Source of the DNA: Pseudoscleropodium purum
Lineage: Eukaryota; Streptophyta; Bryopsida; Hypnales; Brachytheciaceae
NCBI GenBank assembly: GCA_963969395.1
Contig: OZ017801.1
Span: forward strand, 13,707,611 to 13,771,610
Length of the DNA stretch: 64,000 bases
Direction of reading: 5' to 3'
A program made the position numbers and the translations under genes. The notes beneath the pieces are model-generated. The model was not told where the DNA came from. It worked only from the letters and a program-made list of their open reading frames with translations, and did not search any database. This document shows positions 47,364 to 60,083 of this stretch, one piece after another (positions within the stretch are counted from its first letter, which is position 1; the number at the start of each line of letters is the position of its first letter).

Positions 47364-48386
47364 TGTACATTTAAGGTAGGAGGTCCACAAATGGACCATT
47401 TAAGGGTTGAAACTGAATTTTGAGGAGGCTTAACATCTTGGAAAAAAAAATGCAGTAAATCTTCCTTGCAAGACAAGTACAATTGACATCCAACCCCCAA
47501 GTCTTTTCATATTTTTTGAACCTTTGTGGAATTAGTTACAAGTTTTTGAAGTTGGAAAAAAGTGGTCAGTTGCAGTCATCAAAAGCAACCACCTCCTGAA
47601 ATGTGCATAATTAGTACATTGAAGAAAGCAAAATGTACCTCTAAGTCATGATTGCTTTTGATGCCCTGTCAGAGTTCGAGCCTCCTACCTTAGCTACTGA
47701 AAAAAAAATTTAGTGTCATAGAATGGAACGAAAATTTAGCCAGTTTTGTGAACTCTGACCCCTACCAAGTTTTCTTCCCTGTAAGGTAATCAATTGTGCG
47801 AGTCTGCCCCTACCAACTCAGTGAAGCAACAGCAAGGTCCATGTCAGTTGCAAAAACATGACTCCCACTGTTTTTGTTATGACAAGAGTTGTCACTCCAG
47901 CCTGTGCTGTGCACTGCCCAGTGAACCCTAAAACTGGTGCCAGTCTTCCTCTTCTAACTTTTACTGCTTACACTCCTGAGGCTCACGACCTTTCAATGAT
48001 CTCCATCAGCAGTGCATGCATGCTTGGACTTATTACACATCAGTGTAGTTTTCACTTTACTGCTTATAAGTTTACATGGTTGAAGCAGCAGCAATGCGTG
48101 CTAAGGTAGGAGGTCCATAAACCGACTATTTAAGAGCCGGAACTGATTTGGGGGGAGGTGAAAATTCTACGAATATTTTTCAGTAAATTTTCCTTGAAAG
48201 ACAAGTAGAATTGGCATCTAACCCAAGTCGTTTTGTATTTTTTGGAGCTTTGTGGAATTAGTTATGAAATTTTGAAGGTGAAGTGGCATAGGGCTCTGAT
48301 AGAGTCCACCTCTAAAAATGTACATTATCTGTACATGGCTGAAGGCTACCCAAAAGCAACATGTACATGCACTGTACATTTAAGGA
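47364..48386 (+). repeat. pair of ~260-bp direct repeats flanking a GC-richer core
   Basis: 'aaggtaggaggtcca' starts at about 47374 and again at 48102. Both copies continue with 'atttaag.g..g.aactga', 'cagtaaat.ttccttg.aagacaagta.aattg.catc', 'ttttttg.a..tttgtggaattagtta' and end near an 'aaatgtac' block. The core (47640-48100) is less AT-rich, with short open frames. The pair resembles a small LTR/TRIM-like or tandem structure. No primer-binding site was found. Confidence 0.5.
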
Positions 48387-50590
48387 GGTGGATACTTTTA
48401 GAACTTGTGCACTTTTAGAACCTATGTGCTTTTAGAACCTCTTACCTTAACTTAAGTTGTATCAAAATAATGAAAGAAAACAAGATGAATAAAATGATTC
48501 TGACCAAGGTAGTTAGTTTGTGAAAATAGAGAAAACATCTGGCTAGTGGGCTTGTATCATTTTACCTCTGCAATGGAATTTTGTTTCATTTGTCGCAAAC
48601 CGATGTTTTTTTTAAGAAAACAAGAACGGGGTGACTGAAAGGCTCTATTCTTTTCACTCCCAACCAAAATCCTAAACCTCGTTGTACAATGTGAATGAAG
48701 TTGGTTGTAGATAGGTTTTGGAAACTAGGATTGAAAATGTGAGAGTTGATGGTGCTATAATAGTCATTTGCCCAAACAACAAAGCCAATAAACATAAGAA
48801 TGTGGGTGCAAGAATAGGAATAGTGTTGTAAAGTATGGCCTTAAAGTGAAAAAATGAAACAGAATTGTCAACCAAAACTTTAAATTAAAGATTGTAAAAG
48901 GAGGCTATTCCAACATCATTTCTGATGATATGCATGTCTAAATGAGAACATTGCCAATCGAATATGGTTGATGTAGCATGTTGTAATTTCATATCAAAAT
49001 TTGGTGAGCCTTCCAACTTCTTGTATCCCAACCTCACATCAAATTATGTATTTTACAAATAGTGAATTGATCAATCACAAGTGAAATGGTGGAAGGAGAC
49101 AACATAAACTTAGATTTGATGTGTGTATCTTTGGAAGAGTAAAATGGGTGTTTGAAGAAAATTTGGAAGGGCCAAAATACTTTTCCAATCCAACTTGATT
49201 GTATGTCAAACGGTGAGTATATTTGGGAGGAGATGGTCTCAAGGTTGCACGTGTAAAAATAACTTTCATAAGTGTGCCAATATTTACTTCTAAATTTTTT
49301 ATTAATTTTAAGCTAAAGGTGCCACCAAGCATCACATGTTGAAAATAAGCCGGTTAAGTGGACAAATTTGTGATTTCTTTTGTAACTTCTATCAAATTTC
49401 TTTTGTAAACAATGCTCCTAGAAACCTATTGAATTCTATGTGCTTCCAATCTTACATGTACCTATCTTGTTTGGATAGGAAGGATTATAGTTGTCTACTA
49501 ATTTCATTCATTCTCTATTTTGTCATCTCGATGTGGAATGTGGAATGTAGAATAAGTAACAACCATCTTAGAGTCATCTAACTAGTTGGCCACTAGTTGA
49601 AACTATTAATTTGTGGAGCATTGGAATTTTGAAACCTGAAAGAATGGAAGTAATAAATGTGAGTGAAGAAAATGTATTAGAATTTGTTACATGTCCCTCC
49701 ATTTTTTTGGTATCTAGAGAATACATGTGGATGAAGTTGAGATGCCAATAGAGATAATCTTGAAGTCCAATTTACTCTAATATTCTTATTTTGTTTTTTC
49801 CTTTGACTTCCTATAAGTTAGTGTAATTTAACATCAATAGAGTAGACTCCATCATACTAGACAAAATACCCTCCTTAGAATTCAAATTTTTTACCAATTC
49901 AAACATTAGAAATAAAGAATAATAGACATGAAAGTTGATGATGAATTCAATCAACTTTGAATGTTGCATCAAAGTGACAATTAAAGTGAAATATATTCCA
50001 AGATATTCCATTAGATTAGATACAACTTTACAAATTCAAATGTTTTGAGCACTTTCTTTAGCCAAGCTACATCACTTTTAAACTCTCACATAAACCCAAA
50101 TGAGAATATTGAGAAAATTTTAATCTTCACTTGGCTTGGAACATTGATCCCAAAAGGTTGAGGTGGAAGTCACTAAAACTATCCATTAGAAGATTTTTGG
50201 AGCCTCTGGATGCCTGCGAGTTATCATAGCATGCAAACACAAGAAACATGTTCGGTGCAGTAATCTGACGTAGCCAAGACCTTGCCACGTTATTGACCAA
50301 AATTTTATTTTATTTATATTTATATTTATTATTTATTATTTTTATGAAAAAGAAAATTTTGACAATGGGCCGTTTCCTTCACTACGGGGAACAACTATGG
50401 GAGAATAAGCCCAAAACAAGCTTCTGGACCACCCAAAACTCTTCTAATGCAACAAAAGGTTGTCAAATCGAATATGTAGAAATGAAGATTGCACCTATTC
50501 ATCTACGAATTAATCAAAATAAGTTTGGACCAATAACTACCTTGGTCATGAAGCTGCATCCATCTACCAACTACTTAATTAATTCTCAAA
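48387..50590. other. AT-rich spacer, nothing recognised
   Basis: Short open frames only. No motif, terminal repeat or RNA gene could be supported. Confidence 0.6.
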
Positions 50591-50599
50591 GGACGCCAA

Positions 50600-51075
50600 A
50601 AGAATTACTCCTTCCATCTAGCTGGATAGAAGTGCAAATGTTCATCATTGGAATTTTACAATTTTGGTGAGAAGGAGATGCCTTGTACAATAGTTTGACC
50701 TCCAATGAATGCTCTTCATGTTTGTTTTATTTCTAAGCAAATGATTCACACCGTATCCGAAACGTTGATTTCGACAATGACCAATCCATTCCTCTAAGGC
50801 GATTGAACTCGTAATCACCACCATGGACCTTTTGTGTTTGATAAATGACAAAAGAATCCTTCCCGTGCAACACAAAAAGTGCAATTACTCATCTTTGAAA
50901 TTGGGTTGTGAACCGAGGGGAGGTCTCCTAAACCATAGTTTGACTTCCAACGAGTGCTTTCACTTCTGTTTTTTGCACCCAATGATTCACACGATACCAA
51001 AAAGGCTGATTTCCACGGTGACCCAAACCATCCTGGGGTTACAGTAATTCCATCCGTCACCAAGGCAGTTTCATG
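50600..51075. repeat. two-copy tandem repeat, ~245 bp period
   Basis: 'agtttgacctccaatgaatgct' (about 50692) and 'agtttgacttccaacgagtgct' (about 50937) begin aligned copies that both continue with 'atgattcacac.g.tacc' and 'g.tgatttc.ac.atgacc.a.ccat'. No coding content is recognised. Confidence 0.75.
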
Positions 51076-51889
51076 GATGAATACCCCGATCATTTTTCAT
51101 TTTTCATTTTTCATTTCATTTCAATTTCGCACCCCCCCCCCCCTTGAAAGTCATTCATCAAACACTTTTCCATGGCCTAGTAGGGCAGTTATTGATGATA
51201 TGCCTACTCCTGTAGTGGAATGCACCTGGTGTAATAAACCAAATACTGCCTGCCTGGAAGTGAAGTGACTGAAGTGAGGTTTCGTGTGTCAGAGAATTAA
51301 GAGACTATTTAGGGGTCCAATAATTGTACCTACTGTGGCCATGGCAGGGGAAGAATTGACAAAAGGAGCAGGAGCAGGAGCAGGAGCTGGCCTGGGAGAA
51401 GAGAAGGGGGGAGCTGTGGCTGTCCCACCATCCAGGGGCACACCGTCCACAACTTAAGTTATGGAGACACTGACTGCCACTATTTAAAATAAGGTAAAAA
51501 GCCGGTGCCCACACATTCAGTTTCAGAAAAAATTGCAAAATTGATGGCATGCCTCACCTCACCTCACCTAAGGAATAGACTGCAATATTTGGAAGGAGGA
51601 CACGTGGAGGAGGAAGCTCCATTATAGAGGCAGCCAGGCCAGGGGGGGGGAGGCTTCCACTTTTCCCAATTCCCATGACCAAATGGAAATCAAATCAATA
51701 GTATAACTTAGTATTCCTCTCTGACTGGAGGAACTCTCTCAGTCAGAGACACGCACACAATCAATTGGGAGAAGTGGGACAAGAAGGCCCTCTACAACTT
51801 ATTAACCCTTATTAACCCCTAGAATGCCCGAGGCACCGAAATATGGTGCGACAATATGGTGGAAGGTAAATAAAACCTAACCAAATTGC
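51076..51889. other. short GC-richer stretch with simple-sequence runs
   Basis: Contains a C-run at about 51130-51143, 'aggagcaggagcaggagc' at about 51365-51390, 'cctcacctcacctcacct' at about 51553-51571 and a G-run near 51641-51648. No gene is recognised. Confidence 0.6.
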
Positions 51890-53018
51890 TAATTTTAGTA
51901 ATTTCTATTTTCGAAAGATTTTTCCTGAAGTCTAGTTTTAGTATCAAAAATCCGATCTTGGGAATAAATGATAGTGATTTTCCTATTCAAGATTTTGTGC
52001 AAGGGTGCCCATTGCAATCTTGACTTCTAGTAGTGTTGAGAGCTCTTGGAAATGACCCTCAAATATGCTAGGACTTGAAGAAAAAATCACTTTCAAAACT
52101 CATTTTTAAGAAAATTGTAGAGTAGATTTTGAGAAGCTATAAATTGAGTGGGGTTATTCATGTTAGGCCCTTAAACCTCATATTTTTTTGGTCACCAACT
52201 GTTTAGGTTTGACTTGTGAGGTGAATTGAAATTTTTTCATAGTTTTAACACCCTCATGGTCAAACGTTATAATCTTCCAACTTATAAGTGATGTTGTTGT
52301 GCTTTTTTTCCTATGTGATCTCTAACATGTCTAGTTTGAATTTGTACAATTACAATTCAGAAAAAATTGATACAACTTATCAAAATGTTGGCTTTTTGTT
52401 CAATTAAGAGCAAATTTCTAGAGGCTCAAAACAAGCCTTGGGCATTTAGGTGTTAAATGCTGAAGGGGTGACCCTCAAAGTTATCCTTTCTATTACCGTG
52501 TAAATCACTAGTGTCCAAAATTGCAAAAGTAGACATTGCATGTCAAACTAGTGTAGAAGATCTTCCCTTTTTCAAAATAAATTTTAGGATAAATAGTTGC
52601 ACTTTTGTTTAGTACAATTTGATTCCCTATTATCCATCAAACACAAAACGTCTACCTTAGTATTCAAGGGTTAAAGGAGGAAACCCATCCTTGACTACTT
52701 AAAGTAGTTTTGGGTATTTTGTAGGGTAGGTTTCTTCTAAGGATAAAATTTCTCATTTGTAGAAATAGGTAGCAAAAAGTTTGCATAAATTTTGAGATTT
52801 TTTTTCCACAACATAGAATTAATGTGAAATTTTTAGGAGAAAGATAGGCTTTCTTTTATAATAGTGATATAGACCTTTTTCTTTCCAACCAAGGGGTGGT
52901 TGCAATATTGAGAGTCTTGTTAGCCAATCATAATGTGACACACCTACATTGCTAGAATGGAGTTGTCAGTTAGGAATGGGTAGCCTCCCATAGTATTCCT
53001 TTGTGGAGTGGCCCTTAG

Positions 53019-53051
<33 letters not shown>

Positions 53052-54053
53052 TGGAGAGTAAGTCTAATCTTAAAGCAACCTTTGAAGAGCTGATTGCCTT
53101 TCGGAGGAAAAAAATTTCAATAAATTTTCATAGGAAGAAAACAATGGAATTGGCATTGAACCCAATTTTGGACAAGTGCGTGTGACTAGAGATTTCCATG
53201 TTTTTGGCCCAAATTTTGATAGAGGACGTGGACAAGGAATATCTTTAGTGTGCACTAAATTTCAAGACATTTGGAAATATGAGTCAAAAGTTATAGCCTA
53301 ATATGTAGTTTGTTTCTCAACTCAGGCAATTTAGGCATATCTAAAAAAATCATTTTTTTCAAAAACACGAATTTGAAATTGGTTTTCTAGATTTATATAT
53401 ACATTAAAAGCTTTGAATCATTCCATTTTGACTAGTGAGTCAAAAGTTATGAGGTATTTTATTTTGTAGGTAGTTATGGATTCTCTACCCCAAAATAAAC
53501 TTTGAAGTCCTTTATTGAACTCAATTTTCAATATTTCAGGAAAAAAATAAAAACATTAGGTGAAGATTGTTTATTACAACATTACAACCATTGGGATTGT
53601 CATTTTTCAATTCCATGAATAAATTGTTAATAATTTAGTATTAAAACCATTTTTTACATCTTTCTACTTACTATTTTTTTTCCTATATGTTGTACAATTT
53701 CAAATGATCTAAAAAATTTCAAGCATATATCCAACATGCTTTGAAAAATGAATCCAAAGAGTTGCAACCATTTTGAACATTTTTTTATACAAATGTGACC
53801 TAGTGAAGTTCAGCTACCCAATTTTCCAGAGGGACAAAAAAAAGGTTTTGTCACTTCAAATGCTAATATCTTGCAATCTACATAATGGAAATTTTTGAAA
53901 ACTTTACCACATCTTTTCAAACCAGTGTACTACAAGATCCAATAGTTGGATGTGTCCAAAAATGTTTTTTTCTTAAATTTTGAAACTTGTATAAGAAATG
54001 GTTGTTTTGGAGCATTTTTGGTAAAAACATAGTCAAGGAACTTTAGGGGTTAA
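51890..54053 (+). repeat. composite of two dispersed repeats (copy B)
   Basis: The left part (51890-52690) is the inverted counterpart of 1230-2280. The right part (about 53170-54053) parallels 8390-9228 and ends in CTTTAGGGGTTAA. Between them is an (AC)14 microsatellite at 53021-53049. No transposase is visible. Confidence 0.55.
53021..53049. repeat. (AC)14 microsatellite
   Basis: An uninterrupted AC dinucleotide run of 28-29 bases inside the copy-B repeat. Confidence 0.97.
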
Positions 54054-54955
54054 TGTGCATGTGTGTTAGAGGTTGTTTTCGTAGCAGGGGTTGCATTTAG
54101 AACAAATTACCTTATACTAGTTTCTCCTAATATAGTAAAATAACCTATTTTAAATATGCCCCTCGTGATGGTTGTATAGGATGCCCTATTATGGACATCC
54201 TATTGTCAACAATTGAATGCACTATTTATTGAAGAAGATTTATTGTTTGTACCTTCTCATCCATTCATCTTTCTTCTTTTTTGGCTTAGGAAAAAGTACC
54301 AAAGGTAACTAGTATAGGTAAGTCTATGAGACTAGAATGGGTCCAAATGAAAAATCCACAATTAAATTCAATAAAATATTCATTTTTGGAGAATTTTTCT
54401 TCTTTTTCAACCTTATTTTTGCACACATTGAACTCAATTTCTCAACGACTTTCCCACATCATATAGGTTGAAATGCTTAAGTTATCCAAAATAGGTACTT
54501 GTACTTTACATAATATTGTTAATCAACCCATATGCTTATCCATTGGGTTGCAAGGAGATTAAGACAATTCTTTTGGGGATCCTTGTGGAGAATGAAGTTT
54601 AACCTTCACAATGTCATTGGATGGCTAAGTTTGAAAACATAGTAGCTGGGCTTCCATGTGTTGTCAACAATGTCAAGTAATGGTCAATAGATCATCCAAC
54701 TCATGCAATTTCTCAATGGATTGGGAAGGTGCAATACTAAAGGGCTTCTAGTCTTCCACTTTATGGGGGAGAAATAGTCCCCCTTTCCTTGTATTGGTTA
54801 GTATAATTATGTAGTACGTGTAATACTGTCATATTTTACTATAGTTATAATATTTTGAAAAAGCATAGCTTAAAATATTATTGTATAGAACCAATTATCA
54901 CGAAAATCAATTATTGTGATGACAAATGAGTTTAGAGACATGATTGTTTGAAGGG

Positions 54956-55077
54956 CACTAGTAGAAAGTTGGTCCTAGAGCACCAATGAGAGCTCCAAGG
55001 CTTGGTTGGAGATGCTTGTATGAGCACCAAGGCTACATTGCCTTCACCAATACTTCAAGACCAACTTTCTACTAGTG
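54956..55077. mobile_element. miniature CACTA-like element (122 bp)
   Basis: It begins CACTAGTAGAAAGTTGGTC (54956-54974) and ends with the exact reverse complement (55059-55077), a perfect 19-bp terminal inverted repeat. CACTA followed by an A-rich stretch is the hallmark end of plant En/Spm (CACTA) transposons. The 84-bp interior has short 'gagcaccaaggct'-type repeats and no coding sequence. The 3-bp flanks (GGG and ACG) do not match, so no intact target-site duplication is seen. Probably an internal-deletion relic mobilised in trans. Confidence 0.6.
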
Positions 55078-55180
55078 ACGGTGGTGATGGTGAATGGATA
55101 GCTTTAATTTGCTTCAAATACTTCATCTCGGAGAAAATACAAAAAACTTATTGTTTACCAAAGATGATTAATTTTGGAGT

Positions 55181-55412
55181 ATTTGTTTTTTTGAAACATA
55201 CGGCCTTCAAGGGGGCTGCATCTAGGACATATTTGTCACCAACATGGACAACCATTGACCTAATCCTTGCCAAGAACAAGCAGAAGGACAAACAACAACT
55301 CCTCTTGTGCCGATATGAAGAGCCCCCATGCAAACAATGTCAATACGGGGAGTTGAACCCAAGAACCTCATGGGTTTCAATGAAAGTCCTTACCATTCGC
55401 CATTGCCTACGG
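55181..55412 (-). mobile_element. tRNA-derived SINE candidate
   Basis: On minus, an A box TGGCGAATGGTAAGG (plus 55388-55402) and a B box GGTTCAACTCC (plus 55349-55359) are 28 nt apart, the usual spacing of RNA polymerase III internal promoters. The B box is embedded in GGGTTCAACTCCC, a T-arm-like stem. A ~150-bp tRNA-unrelated body follows, and then a short A-rich tail (CAAAAAAACAAA, plus about 55181-55193). It is not a functional tRNA gene: no acceptor stem or clear anticodon arm could be drawn. No target-site duplication was found. Confidence 0.55.
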
Positions 55413-56596
55413 TAGTTTAAGGTCATTATAGACCAAAATTTGGAATATTTGAATTCATTTTTTGAATCAATGATCCCGATTATTTTTCCAAATTAGTTAG
55501 CATACACCACAATTATACAAAATTGATCCACTTCAAAATAGGGGGCAATTTGGCTCCTAATGGTGGGAGGAAAAAAAATCCTTCAAATTTTGGAATGATC
55601 CTCAAACTACTCTATAAACCTTTGTCCATATGATTGTACCGATAAATTTGGATTTCTAAAATGATATAACTCATATTATTTACATATTCATAGATATAAT
55701 AAGCTTCCTCATTCCATTCAAAATCACAAGTTATAATACTATTAAATTACATTGATTTTTTCTAATAATGTATGAGGTTCAAGCATTTATCAAAATCACA
55801 CTATAATTTATAAAATATTTAAATAAGTGCATGTCTGAATATTATTGTATTGAACTAATGTCTACAAAATTATGAAAACATAATTATTCAAATTTCTTAG
55901 ATTGTGCTAAATTTGCAACTTTAGTAATTCGACAAATTATTACCAGAGCTTTTAAATTTGGCGCCAAGGTACCAGTTTGTAGTAAAAAAAGCACCTTGGC
56001 AAATCTTCCTTTCAAAAAAAGGCCCTGAAATTGTGAAATTTTTCTACTTGGGCATTGGTGCTCATACCCAAGTAGTCATAGCAACACCAAGTCAAAGAGA
56101 TTGTTGAGGGTTGATTGCCTAATATACCTGACGGGGGTATTAGCTGTCACAAGGGTGTTGTCCTAAAACCCTAGCTCTGGCGTCCCTAAAATTGTATGCG
56201 TAGCCTGTCTGCCACCATGTTACTGTTTTGATTTGCCATCTTCACTATAGTACAACACTTTTGATTGCTACTTTGCGCACTTATTGATTCTCAGTGATCG
56301 CCACTCTGCACATTCCTTCATTCTCCATAATTGCCACTATGCTTTCAAAGTTAATAGTGTACCAACACCACAATTTTGTCATTGGGTGCATTTGTTTCCA
56401 CTAAATATTCTAATTTCAATAAGTTTTGTTGTAGGAGTGGAGGAGAGGATGAGATGAATGCTACAATGCGAATTGGACTTCGATGCGTGGTTCCTTTTGT
56501 AGTTACAAAATTTGATTGTATCTTTGTCATTGTTAGTTCTCTTTATTTGCTTGTTGGTTTTTGCTTCAAAGGGCTTGGCTTTGTGAGTTTATCTTG
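55413..56596. other. AT-rich spacer 5' of the hAT relic
   Basis: No gene is recognised. If the hAT element retained a 5' terminal inverted repeat it should lie here or just upstream. I could not pick it out. Confidence 0.5.
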
Positions 56597-59500
56597 ATGG
56601 AATCAAATGACGATGGATTACATGACCGTTTGGTAGGCAAGGTGACGTTGGCAACGCAAGCAGAGACGTTGGTGAAGAAGTTGCGAGAGGCATTGGCAGC
56701 AATACGATAGGAGAAGAGAGTCAAAGTCTTCACGGTAGAAATTGCAAGGCAAAAAGCAACAACAAAGGTGACATTGCAAAGTTACTTTGCAAGCAGGCGA
56801 GGATTAGGAGCAGCGCAACCTCTTTCCATAGTCTTGTATACTCATTTCTCAGACATGCCAAGAGTAGAATCCGACGGCACTATGGAATACCCATCTTTTG
56901 ATTCGACTGCTAGAGCACTCTAGTGTGCTAGTGAAATCAATGTGTCTATTGATACAGACACGACATTAGGCTAATCGAGTGGTTCTAGGGATATTCAAAT
57001 TGTGAGCTCCAAATCACCTCTGATTGTGCTATTGGAATCATTAGAGGATAATTCTAGTCTCAAAGAGGTGCCCGATGCTACTGAGGTCAAAACTAATGAA
57101 GTAGAATCTCCACCAAAAAAAAGGGAGCAACTACAAAGGTGAAGGCCAAAACGTCGAAGAGCAAAGCGCAACATTGATATGACAGACACCGAAAATTCCA
57201 GACTGAGAAGGGTTGCCAAGTTTCCGTGGGCTAAGGATATACTTGCAAGCGACGGGGTGCTCCACATGGTCAAATGCAAGGTTTGTAGCGCATTTGATTG
57301 TAAAACTTGCATTTTGGCCCCTAAATTAGACACTTTGTTTAAACATGATGGAAAACGTATAGCAAAAAAAGACTTGCCACAACATGTGTGAAGAAAGGTG
57401 AGTAGTATATTTCATCCCAATACAAACATTGAAAGAATTTGCGATTGTATATTGCTTGTGCGCCTTCCTTAGTCTTGGACTAGGTTAACTCTTGTATGAC
57501 AGTGGAATCATGCAAAAAAACAAGTTCAATTCGCCACATTGTTCCAGGTCTTGCAAAGTGGTCGTCTTATACTTGAGTTTGAATCTCGTCAGGGCTTGTA
57601 TAAATTATTGGCTGTTCCAAACTTATCGAATGCTCATTGGTATGACAATAGTGGTTGGCTTATGGCATCGTATATGTACAAGGTAGTTGTCTAAGAGATG
57701 CAAAAGCTTCTTAGAAAGGCAAATTTTATCACAATTACCATAGATGAGGCCACCGGAGTTGATACTAGATCTTATTTCTTAGTCCACTGCTACGTTGTTT
57801 GTAATTGGGTGAAGGTCCCTTTGGTTATAGCACTATAGAGAGTAGATTGTTCCTCAGATGTAGACAATCTTACAAAATTGGTTGTTGAGGTTGTGTCAAC
57901 TGGTGGAGGTTTAGACGAGAAGATGCTAGCCGAGAAGGTCATTAGCTTCGATTGTGACGGTGCTTTCACTTTATAAGGTGTGCGTATTGGTGTCATGGTG
58001 TAGGTAAAGGAATAGTTTGCTCCTTTCTGTCATGGTGTGCATTGTGTTGCTCACAAGTGTAATTTTGCCTTCAAGGTTTTGGAGTCTTTCAGGATTTTTG
58101 AAGCCACAAGAAAGGTGCTCCAAGTCACACATGCTTATTTCAATAGGAGCCCCAAGTGCCTAATAGAGTTCAAGTCATTGGCCGCATTATGTGAAACAAA
58201 GGGGCTGAAAATGCTTAAACAAGTAGAGACTCGTTGGATTTCCTTCATTGAGCCTTTGCAGCGACTTTTCTCAGAGTATCACACACTAATATACACAATG
58301 ACAACAGACTTGGGTCACAACGACAAAGCAAAGGTATTGAATTGATTCCATTATTGCGTTTCTTATTTGTGTAGATTAGCTGTGATGTTGTTCTTGCATA
58401 TTTACCTCTTGCTATTCTAGGGTCTAAGATCTTGTTGATAACCCACTATTGCTCTAGGGCTTAAAATTTTTTAGTTTAGATTCTTTGAGTCCATTGCCTC
58501 TAGTGTTTGTAGAATTTGGTAGCTGCACTTAGGCTTTAGAAGTGAAGATTACTAGTTTTGACTCATTGGATTTTATTTGATTCCCATAGCACTCTTCTCA
58601 CCAGCCTACAAATTGCACAATTGAGAATTGGAATTTACTTGATCAATTGATTTTGACTCTTATATTGGTTGTCTTTAGGCTTGTTTGGTTCTCCTTTTGG
58701 ATCCTTACACCGTGCTAGGCATGACAGCCTTATTGTTGCTTTTGGATGCTATTGACAACCTTTTCAACTTCGCCCTAAAATGAGATGTTTTCATTTGTGA
58801 TTTCATTGCAGGTGTAAAGATTTGCCATGCATTGTTGTACACCATGTACACGGATCCAACTACTTCCTTCTCTATAGATGAGTTCTAGTCATTTGGCAAC
58901 TTACTAGACTATAGTCATGAGTAGATCCATATAAAATGGATCACGAACTATAATGATGGCTCTGTCATCTTATCTTTTGTGTGTCATGGGAAAAACATTC
59001 ATGCGGAGCACAATTTGGCCCCAATGGATCACAACATGTGGGCTAATCTACTAGCTTGAGTGAAGTGTGAATGTATTGGTGAGTGGAATTGCAAGTATTC
59101 TTCCTTAAATTTGATTGCTTCAATGAATATATGTTATTAGGGTTTTGTGTGCAATTTGGATTTTATTGGTTGTGTCATTATTCATGTTGGTGTACATGTT
59201 CAATTTAGTTTGGACTTATTCTTTGAAGCTTGTGTTCTCATTTTGTGATGTTTACTTAAATGATTTACTTTGCTACAATCTAGGCATCTGTTGTAGTCTA
59301 TCCATGTCTTTGCTTCATCCTTATCTTTGCATCAATTTAGAAGTGAGAAGATTAGTAAAATTCAATTAAGCTACCAGGGCTAAGTGAAATTTGGAATTGA
59401 TTTGTAATTTCTTTTTCTAGTTTAGGGCAATCACTTTGAACATGCTAGCTTACCTTATACATTTATTTGTCTTGGCAGGGACTGCAAGTCAACTAATAGA

Positions 59501-60083
59501 AGAGTTGGACAACCGCTTTCTTGCTCAAAATGTCATGAGTGCATTAGGAATTATGTATCCGCAGTTTTGGTGTGAGGTCAATGTTGATGAACAATTTGAT
59601 GGGCATTTGTGGTTTTTGATGGAGGCTTATGGGCATGGGAAGATTCTTGGTGAAGGATCGGGTAAGCTGATGCTGCCTCTATTGATCAATCATAACCTCT
59701 TCATGTCACAACGTAGCTTATTCAAAATGTGTATGAAATCAAATGCTAGGGTTGCAATGCTTCCCCCATTTGACTTGAATCCCCTAACTAAGGTCTAGAG
59801 GGTTCTTGATGGCAATAACAGCTTGATAAAGAATTTCTTGGAGTTTATAAAGCTTGCAAAGATTGATGTGACATACGTAATTGGATCTATGAAGGATGAG
59901 AAGACATTTTCGTCCCTTGCATTCTTAAAATCTAAGCTAAGAGCTACCCTCGTGGAGAACTTGGAAGTAGCAGTGGGGATGTATTCTCAAAAAAAATTCA
60001 CCCTTGAAAATTTTCCTTATGAAAAGCTATTTGAAGAATGGTTCAGTGCAAGAGATAGAGGATGGTACTTGTCCCATGCTTAG
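56597..60083 (+). pseudogene. decayed four-exon hAT-superfamily transposase
   Basis: Exons of about 56597-57397, 57503-58333, 58812-59079 and 59480-60083 read as one protein from ATG 56597. The N-terminal part is basic. Next is a zinc-binding segment with C-x2-C (VKCKVCSAFDCKTC, about 57274-57315) then a His. The core has the hAT-like FCHGVHCVAHKCNFAFKVL and LKQVETRWISF. The C-terminal dimerisation region includes SMKDEKTFSSLAFLKSKLRATL and FEEWF. Internal stops lie at 56708, 56921, 56972, 57140, 57389, 57692, 57836, 57974, 58001, 58013, 58886, 58922, 59057 and 59796. All are TAG, TAA or TGA where CAG, CAA or CGA would fit. No frameshift was needed inside an exon. The exon 2-3 join is uncertain in phase. 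The element cannot encode an active transposase. Confidence 0.85.

Noticed and set aside
55340..55412. A functional tRNA gene
   Set aside because: A and B boxes are present, but no acceptor stem or credible anticodon arm pairs, and the sequence continues into a SINE-like body.
55002..55415. 137-codon open frame on plus
   Set aside because: It overlaps the CACTA-like end and runs antisense through the SINE candidate; the apparent protein is explained by those elements.
56597..60083. A living hAT gene rescued by RNA editing of stops (U-to-C)
   Set aside because: The stop pattern would suit such editing, but that is known from organelles of some seed-free plants, not nuclear transposons. Methylation-driven decay is simpler.
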